A DNA stretch of 64,000 nt from Ereboglobus luteus (GCF_003096195.1 NZ_CP023004.1:3514501-3578500); one strand, 5' to 3'. Shown: positions 9,071-18,612, numbered from the stretch's first letter. Notes: a model not told the origin generated them from the letters alone. A program made the numbers and translations.

Positions 9071-9100
9071 GAATGTGTTGGCGTGTTCGTGCATGGGGGG

Positions 9101-10980
9101 CTAGAGCACGGCGCGTTTGCCGGCGGTGGGTTTCCAGCGGGCGATTTCGCCGCGTTGCTCGGTGCGGATCACTGTTTCGGTGAAGGAGTTTATGGTGGCG
9201 TATTTGGTGAGGAATTGCTCGAGGACGCTCGCGAGGAGAAACACGCCGGTGCCCTCGAAGGCGGGTTCGTCGAAGGTGAGCGTGACTTCGAGGCCTCGTC
9301 CGAAGGTGATCGGGCCGGGCGTGGGGGAGCGGCGGATCACGGGGCGGGCTTGCACCGCGGTGAGACCCTCGATTTGGCGGGCGAGCTCGCGGTTGTCGTC
9401 CTCGATGTAGAGTTTGAGGATGTCGCGGAGGGCGGTGGAGTTGCGTCCGTCGGCGGAGTTTACGAGCGAGGTGTAGTTGAGCGAGAGGTGGCTGATGAGG
9501 CGCCAGGTGAAGCGGCCCTCGGCCATGGAGGGGTGCGGCTCGGTGGGGCCGGCGATGCAGCGGATGCCGGTGATGGGCGCGCTGGTTTCCATGGTGAAGT
9601 CGGCGGTGGTGACGCCGATGGCCATTTGGATGGGGAGGTGGCGGTTGGTGCAGAGGGCCTGGATGGCGAGCTGGCGAAGGTCGGCGCGGTAGGGGGCGGC
9701 GTTGGCATCGACGAGCGAGATGAAGACTTCGGTGCCGGTGTAGTCGCTCTTTTTGCCGAATTGTTTTTCGCGGGCGGTGAGGATGCGGGGCTGGCGGATG
9801 CTTGTGTAGTAGGCGGCGGAGGAGAGGTCTGTGTCCTTCGCCATGTAGAAGGGGTTGAAGGTTTGCTGTTCGTCGGCGGTTTCGCCGAGGCCGCGCACGG
9901 AGTCGATTTGGAAGATTTCAAAATCGAGCGGGCGGTTGCGGTCGGGGACAACGTGGAACTCGGATAGCCATTCGGAGAGCTGGATGCGGTCGAGCGACTT
10001 GGGGAAGAGGTTGATGACGGGGGCGCAGTGGAGGGCGAAGTTGGAGGCGTCGATGCGGTTTTCGAGGCGGGGTTCCTGTTGCGCGAGGGGAATGACGATG
10101 TCGAGCTGCGTGTCGATGGCGCACTCGGCGGCGAGGTTTTCGGCGAGGTTGCCGATTTTGAAAAAGAGGAAGCGCTGGGGGAACGCGAAGTATTCGCGGA
10201 GGAGCCGGTAACCCTCGAAGGAGCGCGGGCTGGGGGGCAGGAGCGCCTCGTTTTCCTCAAGGCCGACGCGAGTGACGTGCTCGGGCCGGAGATGGAGACG
10301 ATTTTGCCGCGTCGTGCGGGGGACTGAACAACAACACCGAGTTGGTGGGCGATGATTTGCTCGAAGATGGAGGCGGGGAGGTCGCTTGCGCCGGTGAGGT
10401 GGAGGACGAGTTCGTCGAGCGCGATTTTGTTAAAGGTGAGCCCGGCGGTGGCGCGGAGGCGGATGCGGATGGCGGCCTTGGCGCCGAGGTTGCGGGGGAG
10501 GTTGAGGGCGGCGACGTCGCGGGTGTAGTAACGGACTTCCTCAATGCGGACGGGAAGGAGGTTGACGTCGTGCGCGGTGCGGAATGTGCAGGGAGTGCGG
10601 TCGCCTTTGCCGAGGATGCTTTTCAGGATGGAGCCTCGCGGGATAACCGCGCCCTTGGCGAGGTTGGCCTCCTTTTCGTCGGCGGCGAAGCGGACGATGG
10701 CCATCGAGGGGATGGGGGTGAGGAAGTGCGGGTAGATTGTTTCGAGGAGCGACTGGGTGAAGCGGGGGAACTCGGCGTCGAGCTTGAGGTGGACGCGGGC
10801 GGCGAGGTAGGCGAAGCCTTCAAGGAGGCGTTCGACGTAGGGGTCGGGGCAGGTGTCGGTGCCGGCGGTGTCGAGCGCGAGGCGTCCGGCGATCTTGGGA
10901 AACTCCTGCGCAAACTCGGCCGCCGACACGCGGAGGTGGCGGAGTTCGTTGTTGTAATAATCGAGGAAGCGTTTGTCCAT
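9101..10980 (-). CDS. tssF: TssF baseplate protein, interrupted by a 1-nt frameshift
   Basis: TssF is the large T6SS baseplate wedge subunit. The N-terminal part reads from ATG 10980 (MDKRFLDYYNNELRHLRVSA) with the typical blocks EFAQEFPKIAGRLAL, YVERLLEGFAYLAARV and LLETIYPHFLTPIPSM. The C-terminal part reads in another frame to the stop at 9101 and includes YYTSIRQPRIL and PFYMAKDTDLSSAAYY. Adding one C at the CCC run opposite 10283-10285 changes ISGPSTS to ISGPEHVTRVGLEENE and joins the halves into about 627 aa, normal for TssF. The same type of shift occurs in four other genes here. It is followed by tssG and preceded by tssE across a hairpin-repeat gap. Confidence 0.93.
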
Positions 10981-10984
10981 ATTT

Positions 10985-11145
10985 CGACCTTTGGTCTAAT
11001 TTATAATTTAAAATGTATAATGTATAATGTATAATGGGGCGCTACCGCGCCGTTGGGAGCTTGGGTTTTAAGATTAAGGGAAGGCTGGCGGAGGGTTTTT
11101 CATTATGCATTATTCATTATGCATTTTTAATTAGGCCGAAGGCCG
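10985..11145. repeat. Intergenic hairpin repeat, family C copy 1
   Basis: The left arm is a run of ATAATGTATAATG words and the right arm of CATTATGCATTATTC words, around the core GCGCTACCGCGCC...GGGAGCT that is also found in family A. Short outer hairpins (GACCTTTGGTC and GGCCGAAGGCC) flank it. It occupies the whole tssE-tssF gap. A related copy lies at 48665-48781. Confidence 0.75.
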
Positions 11146-11658
11146 TCAGTGCGCGCTAAAGCTGCTGATGGCCTGACCGGCGCCGGCTTCGATGTCGACT
11201 TGGGTTTTGATGTAGAGTTTTTCGGGGATTGGGTTGGCCCAGAGGTCGCCGCGAATTTCGAAGCTAACGAGTTGGTTCAGCATGGTGGCACGGACGGAGA
11301 GCGTGCTTTTTATGATGCGCGGCTCGAAGACGCAGATGGCGTCGTAGAGGGAATCCTCGAGCGCGCCCATGTCGGGGGCGGTCAGGCCGAAGAGGTGGCG
11401 GATGCCGAAATTGAAAACGGATCGTTCGACTTCGGGGAAGTCGCCAATGCGAAACTCGGTTCCGGAGCGCGAGCCCTCGACGGGGAGGTGCGCGCTGGTG
11501 CTGAAGAGCCAGGTGAGGTCGCGCAGGACGCCCTCGCGATAGGCTTGCGAAGAGATAACGCGCGCGTTGCGTCCCTCGACCTTGCTTGCCGGATTGTCAT
11601 CAAGCAGGCGGTCAAGGAGACACGGATGGATGCGTTTGAATTGCGAGTCGTCGGGCAT
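11146..11658 (-). CDS. tssE: TssE, gp25-like baseplate protein
   Basis: TssE is homologous to phage T4 gp25 and nucleates sheath assembly in the baseplate. The protein is 170 aa from ATG 11658. Diagnostic segments are LLDRLLDDNP at the start, REGVLRDLTWLFST, and VERSVFNFGIRHLFGLT, followed by IKSTLSVRATMLNQLVSFEI, which matches the gp25-like domain. The length is normal for the family. It lies between the 528-aa protein and tssF. Confidence 0.93.
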   Translation of the reverse strand: MPDDSQFKRIHPCLLDRLLDDNPASKVEGRNARVISSQAYREGVLRDLTWLFSTSAHLPVEGSRSGTEFRIGDFPEVERSVFNFGIRHLFGLTAPDMGALEDSLYDAICVFEPRIIKSTLSVRATMLNQLVSFEIRGDLWANPIPEKLYIKTQVDIEAGAGQAISSFSAH

Positions 11659-11693
11659 GTGGGGTCGCGGTGAGTTTATCTTTTACGATGGCA

Positions 11694-13280
11694 TCAAACC
11701 AATTCATCGATGACGATGCTGCCAATCTCGGCGATAAGCCCCTGGGTTGCGTCGCCCACGGTCGCCACCACTTCCGCAAGGCCGTTGCCGAGACCTCCTC
11801 CGAATCCCATGGCAAGGCCGGTGCCTAGGCTGACCACAGTCGCTGTGTATTTGAGGGCGTCTGGAACACCTTTTTTCAGATACCCGATCGACGTCCTGAA
11901 TTTAACATTCAGTTTCTTGGATTCATCGACTTTCTGGTTGGCAGTTATTATCCGCTCGATGAGGTTGCCCAACTTGGTTTCGAGGCCGGTTATTTTTTTC
12001 TCGTAGTTGGCGCGGGCTCGGTCGAGTTGCTTCAGGGCCTTTTCTTGGGCGGCCAGAAGCTTCTTTGTGTCGTGTTTGTTCTGTTCCATGATTTCTGAGA
12101 ATTTCGAGATCAACGCCTTTCTGGCTTTTGCAAAGGCATCCTTTGAATCGGTGATGGTCTGCTTTTGCTTATCCATTGCTCCGTAGAGTGACACAGACAG
12201 CCTGTGCGAGAGGCCACTCACCTTGCCGATATTAACCTCGTGCAGGTCTATGTGGGAGTCGCAGTTGGCAAGGCTTGGCGTTTCCAGGCCTAAGACGCCG
12301 CTAAGCGACGACAGACCAAGTTCCGTTGCGCTTTTACGCCCGTCCTTGAAAACTTTCCTGAAAAGCCCCTTGGGCGCGCCTACTTCTTTTTCGAGGGAGT
12401 CCTGCTTTTTTTTCAGTTCGATGATTTTTTTCTCAAGGACAGTCCTTTCCTTGGAATTTTTCTCGGCTTCCTTCATGGCCTCGGCGAGTTTCTTTTTGTT
12501 TTTTTCGTCCTGCTCCTTTGTTTTGCCCTTCTTGCCTATGCGTTGCTGCACTTCCATGATGCGATCCTTCAACGCGTTGCTTTTGGCTTGTGCCTCATCC
12601 AGTTCGCACTCGCATTTGAGAAATTTTTCCCGTGCCTCGAAGAGCTTGTAGTTGCTGTCCTGCATGAATGCCGAGAGGATTTTCAATTCGCCTTGCACGT
12701 ATTTGGCCGTTGTATCCACCGTCGAGGCCAGTTTTGCGATTTCCTGAACTACGCCTGCGGCGGTGCGGCACATGGCGATGATGAACAATGGCGCGGCGGT
12801 GCCGCCAGTGAGCACCGTCAGAACAATGGAGCCGGCCGTGCTGACGCCGGTCACGGCGAGTTTCCCGGCCGCCTTGATCCTATACTCGGTTAGTTTGTCC
12901 TGTTCTTTTTGATACTCCGAGATGATGCGCGTGCATTCCTTCTGGGCGGCGATGGTGAACTGCTTGATCATGCTGTCGATTTCCTTGTTAAGATAGCGGA
13001 AATAACTTTCTTCTTTTTGATCGGCGGGCAGTTTTGTCACCGCCTTTTTCGCGGCTTCGTTGCATAGTTTTAGCCATTTTTTAATGCCTACGCTGATAGT
13101 TTGCTGGGCGCGTTGCATCCACGACGGGTCTTTGGTGAAGGCGTTGAAGACGTCATCTTGCAACTGGACCGATATGTTTATGGGGAATGTTTTCTTTTTG
13201 TCATAGGGGAAGTCCTTGTAATAGGAGTCTAGTATAATCGACAGTGCATTGGGGAATTCCACCATTGTGTATGTTTTCAT
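11694..13280 (-). CDS. Coiled-coil protein with two hydrophobic segments (528 aa), possible membrane-active cargo
   Basis: I do not recognise a family. It has a helical N-terminal region, then a long Gly/Ala-rich hydrophobic stretch (about 138-178, with TGVSTAGSIVLTVLTGGTAA). Charged coiled coils follow (about 205-300 and 365-460). A second Gly-rich hydrophobic stretch lies at the C-terminus (about 478-525, with VVSLGTGLAMGFGGGLGNG). Paired hydrophobic hairpins in a soluble coiled-coil frame are typical of pore-forming toxins and of some T6SS membrane-targeting effectors. It lacks a signal peptide. Base use is A+T-richer than in its neighbours tagJ and tssE. An effector role is inference; a structural accessory protein is possible. 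Confidence 0.6.
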   Translation of the reverse strand: MKTYTMVEFPNALSIILDSYYKDFPYDKKKTFPINISVQLQDDVFNAFTKDPSWMQRAQQTISVGIKKWLKLCNEAAKKAVTKLPADQKEESYFRYLNKEIDSMIKQFTIAAQKECTRIISEYQKEQDKLTEYRIKAAGKLAVTGVSTAGSIVLTVLTGGTAAPLFIIAMCRTAAGVVQEIAKLASTVDTTAKYVQGELKILSAFMQDSNYKLFEAREKFLKCECELDEAQAKSNALKDRIMEVQQRIGKKGKTKEQDEKNKKKLAEAMKEAEKNSKERTVLEKKIIELKKKQDSLEKEVGAPKGLFRKVFKDGRKSATELGLSSLSGVLGLETPSLANCDSHIDLHEVNIGKVSGLSHRLSVSLYGAMDKQKQTITDSKDAFAKARKALISKFSEIMEQNKHDTKKLLAAQEKALKQLDRARANYEKKITGLETKLGNLIERIITANQKVDESKKLNVKFRTSIGYLKKGVPDALKYTATVVSLGTGLAMGFGGGLGNGLAEVVATVGDATQGLIAEIGSIVIDELV

Positions 13281-13331
13281 GACTATGTGCGCCTTGATCT
13301 TGTGGTTTTTGTTGATGGTTGTCGGTCCCAG

Positions 13332-14147
13332 TTATTTGTTTTCTGACAGATCCAGAACTCTTACCTCGAGGAGCGAAATGTCGTCCGTGTCGGTGGCGAA
13401 CATGCGCTGACCGGAGCCGACAGTGAAGTTGCCGGGGAGATCGGTCCATTGCGTGAGTCGGGAGAGGGCGCACTTGGGATCGGGCGCGGTGTTGGGTTCC
13501 CCGACGGGTGCGTAGCGCACGGGGATGAAGCCCGCGCCTTCGCCGCCGTTGCTCCAGACAAATTGCGCGGGGGCAAAGACGAGGTCGATGAGGTTTCCCG
13601 GGGCTTCGAGCGCGATGCGTTTGATGCGGCTCATGGGCACCCAATAATATTTGCCCTCCATGTGCAGCTCGATGACGGGCCCTAGGCGGGTGTCGGCGTC
13701 GGCGATCCACTCGAAGGGTTTGCCGTCGATTTTGCCCGAGGTGGCGGGGGCGTCGTTGAATGCTTGGTCGCGAAGCGCGGCGGCGGCCTCGGCGTTGCCT
13801 TGGGCAAGGAGTTGGTTGGCCTGCATGAGGGGCGCGAGCCACTGGTCGGGTTCGCCTAGGATGAGCGGGGTGCGTTTGCCGGCGAAAACCTCCGCGCGGA
13901 AAACCTCGCATTGGATCGCCATTTGGTGGAGGCGCGTGGTGACGCGCGCGTCGGGATCGTCGGGGATGAGGCCGGCGTAGATGGCGAGCTGGTCGAGCGC
14001 CTTTTCCCAGCGGCCGAGCACGCAGTTGAGCTGGTAGAGGAATGCGCGTGCCTTCGGATCGGCGGGGTTGGCGCGGACGGCGGCGTTGGCGGCCGCGAGC
14101 GTGGCGTCGAGATCGGCTTGCTTGAGGTGGTCGGCGGGATCGGACAT
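13332..14147 (-). CDS. tagJ: TagJ/ImpE-family T6SS accessory protein
   Basis: ImpE/SciE-type proteins (TagJ) bind TssB and can bridge the sheath to ClpV. The start is taken at ATG 14147 (MSDPADHLKQADL), giving 271 aa; upstream in-frame codons read through the gap after hcp. The N-terminus is TPR-like (NPADPKARAFLYQLNCVLGR, then WEKALDQLAIYAGL), as in ImpE. The C-terminus has DADTRLGPVIELHMEGKYYW and VPMSRIKRIALEAP, which are strong ImpE signatures. It follows the hcp block. Identity is good; the in vivo role is inferred from the family. Confidence 0.88.
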   Translation of the reverse strand: MSDPADHLKQADLDATLAAANAAVRANPADPKARAFLYQLNCVLGRWEKALDQLAIYAGLIPDDPDARVTTRLHQMAIQCEVFRAEVFAGKRTPLILGEPDQWLAPLMQANQLLAQGNAEAAAALRDQAFNDAPATSGKIDGKPFEWIADADTRLGPVIELHMEGKYYWVPMSRIKRIALEAPGNLIDLVFAPAQFVWSNGGEGAGFIPVRYAPVGEPNTAPDPKCALSRLTQWTDLPGNFTVGSGQRMFATDTDDISLLEVRVLDLSENK

Positions 14148-14261
14148 GGAGGAAAAGCGGAGGGTGGTGGTTGGGCTGGCAACAAATGAACACACATTAA
14201 AACCCATGCTGCGGGGCGGGTGGCGCAGCATGGATTTTTGTGTGGGACAGGGCGGTTGCTA

Positions 14262-14804
14262 TCAGCTCTTGGTGCCCGTGTTCGCGCCACGATCCCAAGA
14301 GAATATGGCCAATTGGTTGTTGGACTTGCCGGTCTTGGCATCGGTCTTGTAATACTTGTATTCGACGCTGCCGTAGTTGAACTTGAGGGTTTCGGTCGGC
14401 ATTTCGTCGCCGCTGCCGCTGACGCTGACTTCCGTGATGACGACGCTTTGGTATTTTATTTCCATGTAGAGCGTGGGCTTGCTTGAGTCGTCGTCGGCAA
14501 CCGCGCGATATACTTTAACAACGGCAAAGGGAATGTGTTTGCCGGAGAGGCAGAAGAAGAGGAGGGCGCTCGTCGAGATGTCGAGGTTCTTGGCGGTTTC
14601 AAAATCCTCGAAGTTGGCGCGTCCGACTGTCACCGCGCCGGTGGCGGAGCGGTTTTCAACCAGGGGCATTTCGATGCCGAGCCCGTAGTTTTGAATTTCG
14701 ATGGGGCCGGCGCTGCTGGTTTCGGCGGGAACTTCGTTTTTGGCGACGGCACTGGTTGAGTCGCCGCGAACTCCGTCAATATAAAGATATGCTTCAAAGG
14801 CCAT
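14262..14804 (-). CDS. hcp: Hcp tube protein, paralogue 1 (TssD)
   Basis: Hcp forms hexameric rings stacked into the inner T6SS tube and is secreted. It is 180 aa from ATG 14804. The protein begins MAFEAYLYIDGVRGDST and has the usual IEIQNYGLGIEMP strand region, a TVGRANFEDFETAKNLD loop, and the C-terminal SGSGDEMPTETLKFNYGSVE typical of Hcp1 proteins. It is the last of four consecutive hcp-like genes and is most similar to paralogue 2 (same TETL/TEEL-YG motif and the ending NTGTKS). Confidence 0.9.
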   Translation of the reverse strand: MAFEAYLYIDGVRGDSTSAVAKNEVPAETSSAGPIEIQNYGLGIEMPLVENRSATGAVTVGRANFEDFETAKNLDISTSALLFFCLSGKHIPFAVVKVYRAVADDDSSKPTLYMEIKYQSVVITEVSVSGSGDEMPTETLKFNYGSVEYKYYKTDAKTGKSNNQLAIFSWDRGANTGTKS

Positions 14805-14855
14805 GATGTTTTATAATTGGATTTATTGTTGTCTGATGAGTGTTGGTGGGGACGA

Positions 14856-15425
14856 TTACGATTTCGTGCCGGTGTTCTTAATGGTGTTCCATTTGACCGT
14901 GGTGAGGCCTCCCGCGCCCGGGGTTATCGCGCCGGTGTCCTCGTTAACCTTGAAGGGCTTGTATTCATATTCAATGGCCCCGTAGGCGATGGATAATTCC
15001 TCGGTGGGGAGCTCGTCGCCGCCGCCGCCGGAGAATTTGCAGGAGTTGATCACCGCGCCCTGCATGACGATGGAGAGGAACTGATAGGGTTTGTGCGACG
15101 AGCCGCCCTCGGTGAGCGACGCGAAGAGGTTGACGACGATCTTCTCGAAAACGGTGCCCGCCGACGCATGAAACGCGAGGTGCATGCTGGTGGCGTCCAC
15201 GAATTTCTTAAAGGTGAACGGTTCGAGTTTTCCCTTGCCGGTGGTGGCCGCGCCGGTGCCGCTGGAGCGGGCGGGGCTGACCGCCATGGTGGCCGAGAAG
15301 CTGTATTCCTCGAGGTCAATCCAGCCTGACTTGTTCGTTTCCTTGGCAGGCGTGTAGCCGTCGCCGAGCGTGATTTCGCCAACGACGTAGGGCGTCACGA
15401 ATTTTAGATATGCATCGAATGCCAT
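14856..15425 (-). CDS. hcp: Hcp tube protein, paralogue 2 (TssD)
   Basis: It is 189 aa from ATG 15425. It opens MAFDAYLKFVTPYVVGEIT, then WIDLEEYSFSATM, KLEPFTFKKFVDATSMHL, and the C-terminal Hcp signature GDELPTEELSIAYGAIEYEY. It shares its ending (NTGTKS) with paralogue 1, so the two look like a tandem duplication that has diverged. Several Hcps may carry different cargo inside the lumen; this is known for the family but not shown here. Confidence 0.92.
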   Translation of the reverse strand: MAFDAYLKFVTPYVVGEITLGDGYTPAKETNKSGWIDLEEYSFSATMAVSPARSSGTGAATTGKGKLEPFTFKKFVDATSMHLAFHASAGTVFEKIVVNLFASLTEGGSSHKPYQFLSIVMQGAVINSCKFSGGGGDELPTEELSIAYGAIEYEYKPFKVNEDTGAITPGAGGLTTVKWNTIKNTGTKS

Positions 15426-15533
15426 GATGTTTTATATATTAGTTGGGTTGTGAGTGCTTTGCCCGTGCCGCGCGCGGGGCAGTTTGGTTGTTTGCTACAC
15501 TGGCGGCGCGACGCCAGAAAGTTTCGTGTGGTT

Positions 15534-16295
15534 TTATGTTTTTGTGAGCGGGGTGAGTTCGTCGGGGGTATCCGTGTCCTCGGCGACATAATCCCACCCG
15601 ACGTTGTTCAATGCCGCCTGCTTGGGGCGCCTGACACAGGAGGTTACTCTTTCAAATGTCAGAGTGATGCTTTCCTCCATGTAGTCGCTTTCGTTGGCGG
15701 TGATGGAGATACCGGTCATCAGGCATTTTCTTAATATGTATCCCATGTAGACTTCACGGACCGCCGAGCCTCCATCCGCCCCCGGAATTTGGCGGCAAAT
15801 ATGAACCTCCACCTTGCCCTCAATATATTTGTCCGAGGCAAAATTGCGGCATTCCATGCAAATTTGATGGAGTTTGGGGCTTGTGGCGTCGAGTTGCTTG
15901 GAGATGGTTATTTCCCCGGAGGCATCCGCGGCGCGCTGCCCAATTTCCGAGCCTCTTCCTCTGCGCTTGCGGTTTATGGTGTGTTTTATGACTTTCGCCG
16001 CCATGTCCAATTTACCTTCGAAAGACATTGAGCGCTCTTTGTTGGAGGAGTTACCCCATTGAGAGTCAGAGAGAGCACCGGGCGTCGCTGCGCCGTGGGC
16101 CGAATGGGATCCGGCTGAGGTTTGCGCTGCCGAGGAGGAATCCGAACCATCCTGATCATGGGTGATACTGTCGTCGCCGTGGGCGGTGATTGAAAAATCA
16201 ATCGACTGAATGGGGATCCATTCCTTCCCATACTCATCGTCCGTGGATTCGGAGTTTTGGATTCCAGGAATTTTTATATAGGCGTAAATTGGCAT
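15534..16295 (-). CDS. Hcp-like protein, paralogue 3, with a large internal insertion
   Basis: This 253-aa protein begins MPIYAYIKIPGIQNSES and contains the Hcp blocks WIPIQSIDFSITA, ITISKQLDATSPKLHQICM, VEVHICRQIPG and MEESITLTFERV. Between strands it carries a Ser/His/Gly-rich then basic insertion (about residues 40-120, including NRKRRGRGSEIG) that ordinary Hcps of about 160-180 aa lack. Such an insertion would face the tube lumen or outside and could hold a cargo or binding module. It lies between paralogues 2 and 4. The Hcp assignment rests on strand order and context. Confidence 0.78.
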   Translation of the reverse strand: MPIYAYIKIPGIQNSESTDDEYGKEWIPIQSIDFSITAHGDDSITHDQDGSDSSSAAQTSAGSHSAHGAATPGALSDSQWGNSSNKERSMSFEGKLDMAAKVIKHTINRKRRGRGSEIGQRAADASGEITISKQLDATSPKLHQICMECRNFASDKYIEGKVEVHICRQIPGADGGSAVREVYMGYILRKCLMTGISITANESDYMEESITLTFERVTSCVRRPKQAALNNVGWDYVAEDTDTPDELTPLTKT

Positions 16296-16343
16296 GTTGA
16301 AGAAGGGGGGAGCTCGAGACGACTATCAATAAGAAGTTTATTA

Positions 16344-16907
16344 TTATTTAGAGGCGTTTTTATCTTTTTTTCCGAAGTCATATTCGAACACAGAGGATTC
16401 CTCGGGGTGATAATGCTTCATGCTCATTTTTTTGAATGTAATGGTAATTTTTTCCCCGGGTATGTCGCTGGCAGCAAGGTCAATGTCGGTGCTGTAGCTT
16501 GTGATGGAGCAATCGCTGAAGGTGTATTCGAGAAAGGTTTGGAATGTGTCGATAATACCGTCTTTGTTCTCGTCAACCCAGCGGCACACATGCAGTTTCA
16601 TTTCCTGCATTTTATGGGTTTTTGTGTTGTTGCCCTCCTTGCGTTTTTTCGAATGTTTTTTCAGACAGCGGACAAAAAGCTCATTGGAGGCGGCATCGAC
16701 TGGTTTTGTTATGCTGATGCTGGGGTGCGAATCGTTCAGCGAATAGGAAAATGTATAAATTTCCGACCAGCCTGTGTGCTCCTCCTTCGCTTTTGCCATG
16801 CTGCTGCCTATGATATCGCTCAGTTTGTCGGATTGATCGCGGGTCGTATCGAGATTGTAGCTGCCTTCGATATCGTCGCATTTTATATAAGCATCAATGA
16901 GAGGCAT
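16344..16907 (-). CDS. Hcp-like protein, paralogue 4
   Basis: This 187-aa protein begins MPLIDAYIKCDDIEGSY and contains YTFSYSLNDSHPSISITKPV, DAASNELFVRCLKKHSKK, MKLHVCRWVDENKDGIID and ITITFKKMSMKHY. The order matches Hcp strands and the VCRW segment parallels HICRQ in paralogue 3. It is the first hcp gene after tssC and has a 29-bp palindrome upstream (16984-17012). Divergent, but the Hcp fold is the best explanation. Confidence 0.75.
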   Translation of the reverse strand: MPLIDAYIKCDDIEGSYNLDTTRDQSDKLSDIIGSSMAKAKEEHTGWSEIYTFSYSLNDSHPSISITKPVDAASNELFVRCLKKHSKKRKEGNNTKTHKMQEMKLHVCRWVDENKDGIIDTFQTFLEYTFSDCSITSYSTDIDLAASDIPGEKITITFKKMSMKHYHPEESSVFEYDFGKKDKNASK

Positions 16908-16983
16908 GGTTCGGATGGTGGAGTTTAGGTTTTAATATGAGGGGTGAAGATGGGAACCAACGCGGGGGAATAAATGATTTTGT

Positions 16984-17012
16984 GATTACAATGGGCGGGT
17001 TTGTTTGTAATC
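16984..17012. promoter_or_regulatory. 29-bp palindrome GATTACAA-N13-TTGTAATC, copy 2
   Basis: Same half-sites and 13-bp spacer as the copy at 7836-7864, with conserved flanks (AAATGATTTTGT before, GTTTGTT inside). It lies in the 212-bp gap between the tssC stop (17120) and the first hcp start (16907), about 75-105 bp upstream of the latter. This fits an operator or a promoter-associated site that separates the hcp block from tssABC. Confidence 0.6.
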
Positions 17013-17119
17013 GCCGGTGGCGACTACGAGTGAGGATCTGTCGCTATGCTCGGATCGGATTTCAAAAGAAGGAAATGGCGCGCGGCGGTCATACGCCGCG
17101 CGCCGAATCCGGTTGATGG

Positions 17120-18607
17120 TTATTTCTTGGCGGAGGGGAGCTTGGAGACGAGGCGGAGGGAGACCGTCAGGCCTTCAAGTTGATAGTGCGGGCGCAGGTA
17201 GAACTTCGCCGAGTAGTAGCCGGGGTTGCCGGCGACGTCGTCCACCACGACTTCCGCGGCGGCCAGCGGGAAGCGCGCTTTCGCATCCTCGGAGGCGGTC
17301 GGGTCGGTGGTGACATACTGGTTGATCCACTTGCCGAGCCAGTTCTTCATGTCCTCCTTTTCCTTGAAGGAGCCGATCTTGTCGCGAACGATGCACTTGA
17401 GGTAGTGCGCGAAGCGGCAGGTGGCGAAGAGGTAGGGGAAGCGCGCGGCGAGGTTGGCGTTCGCGGTGGCGTCGGGATCCTCGTATTGCTGCGGTTTGTT
17501 GAGCGATTGCGCGCCCACGAACACGGCGTAGTCGGTGTTCTTCCAGTGCGAGAGCGGGAGGAAACCGTTGGCGCCGAGCTCGGCTTCGCGGCGGTCGGTG
17601 ATGGCTATTTCCGTGGGGCATTTCATGTCCACGCCACCGTCATCCGTCGGGAAGCTGTGCACGGGGAGGCCTTCGACCATGCCGCCGGATTCCGCGCCGC
17701 GGATGCGCGAGCACCAGCCGTAGGTCTTGAACGAACGGGTGATGTTCGTGCCCATGGCGTAGGCGGAGTTGGCCCAGACGTATTTGTTGTGGTCGTTGCC
17801 GGTGATGTCCTCCTCGAAGGCGAATTCCTCGACGGGGTTGGTCTTCGCGCCGTAGGGGATGCGGGCGAGGAAGCGCGGGAGGGTGAGGCCGAGATACATG
17901 GCGTCGTCGGATTCGCGGAGCGAGCGCCACGAGGCGTATTCCGGTGTCTGGAATATCTTCGTGAGGTCGCGCGGATCGCTAAGTTCGCGCCAGGACTCCA
18001 TGTTCAGGAGCGTGGGTGCGGCGGCGGCAAAGAAGGGCGCGTGCGCGGCGGCGGCGATCTGCGCCATGCCTTGGAGCATTTCGATGTCCGGGGGCGAGTG
18101 GTCGAAGTAGTAGTCGCCGATGAGCGCGCCGTAGGGCTGGCCGCCGGGCATGCCGAATTCCTCCTCGTAGATTTTCTTGAAGAGGGGGCTTTGGTCCCAG
18201 GCGGTGCCCTTGAACTTCTTGAGCGTCTTGGCGACGTCCTTTTTCGAGATGTTGAGGACGCGGATTTTCAGATACTCGTCGGTCTCGGTGTTGTTGACGA
18301 GGTGCGAGAGGCCGCGCCAGGCGCCTTCGAGTTTGGTGAAGTCCTCATGGTGGATGATGAGGTTGATTTGCTCGGTGAGCTTTTTGTCGATCTCGGCGAT
18401 GATGGCCTCGATGGTGTTGATGGCGTTGTCCGAGATGAGGGTGGTGGCGGAGAGGGCCTGCTGCGCGAGGGTTTGCACGGCGGCCTCGACCGCGGTTTTC
18501 GCCTCGTCGGTCTTGGGTTTGAACTGCTTGTTGAGCAGGGATTGGAATTCGCTGTATTCGGCGGTCGCTCCGCCGCCAGCGGCTTGTTGTTGGGCTTCGT
18601 CGGCCAT
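17120..18607 (-). CDS. tssC: TssC, contractile sheath large subunit (VipB)
   Basis: TssC pairs with TssB to form the contractile T6SS sheath. It is 495 aa from ATG 18607, normal for the family. Typical segments are KLEGAWRGLSHLVNNTETDE, LKIRVLNISKKDVAKTL, FGMPGGQPYGALIGDYYFDH, LTLPRFLARIPYG and WCSRIRGAESGGMVEGLPVH, with the C-terminal YYSAKFYLRPHYQLEGLTVS. It lies 39 bp after tssB and is clearly co-transcribed with it. Confidence 0.98.
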   Translation of the reverse strand: MADEAQQQAAGGGATAEYSEFQSLLNKQFKPKTDEAKTAVEAAVQTLAQQALSATTLISDNAINTIEAIIAEIDKKLTEQINLIIHHEDFTKLEGAWRGLSHLVNNTETDEYLKIRVLNISKKDVAKTLKKFKGTAWDQSPLFKKIYEEEFGMPGGQPYGALIGDYYFDHSPPDIEMLQGMAQIAAAAHAPFFAAAAPTLLNMESWRELSDPRDLTKIFQTPEYASWRSLRESDDAMYLGLTLPRFLARIPYGAKTNPVEEFAFEEDITGNDHNKYVWANSAYAMGTNITRSFKTYGWCSRIRGAESGGMVEGLPVHSFPTDDGGVDMKCPTEIAITDRREAELGANGFLPLSHWKNTDYAVFVGAQSLNKPQQYEDPDATANANLAARFPYLFATCRFAHYLKCIVRDKIGSFKEKEDMKNWLGKWINQYVTTDPTASEDAKARFPLAAAEVVVDDVAGNPGYYSAKFYLRPHYQLEGLTVSLRLVSKLPSAKK

Positions 18608-18612
18608 GGTTT

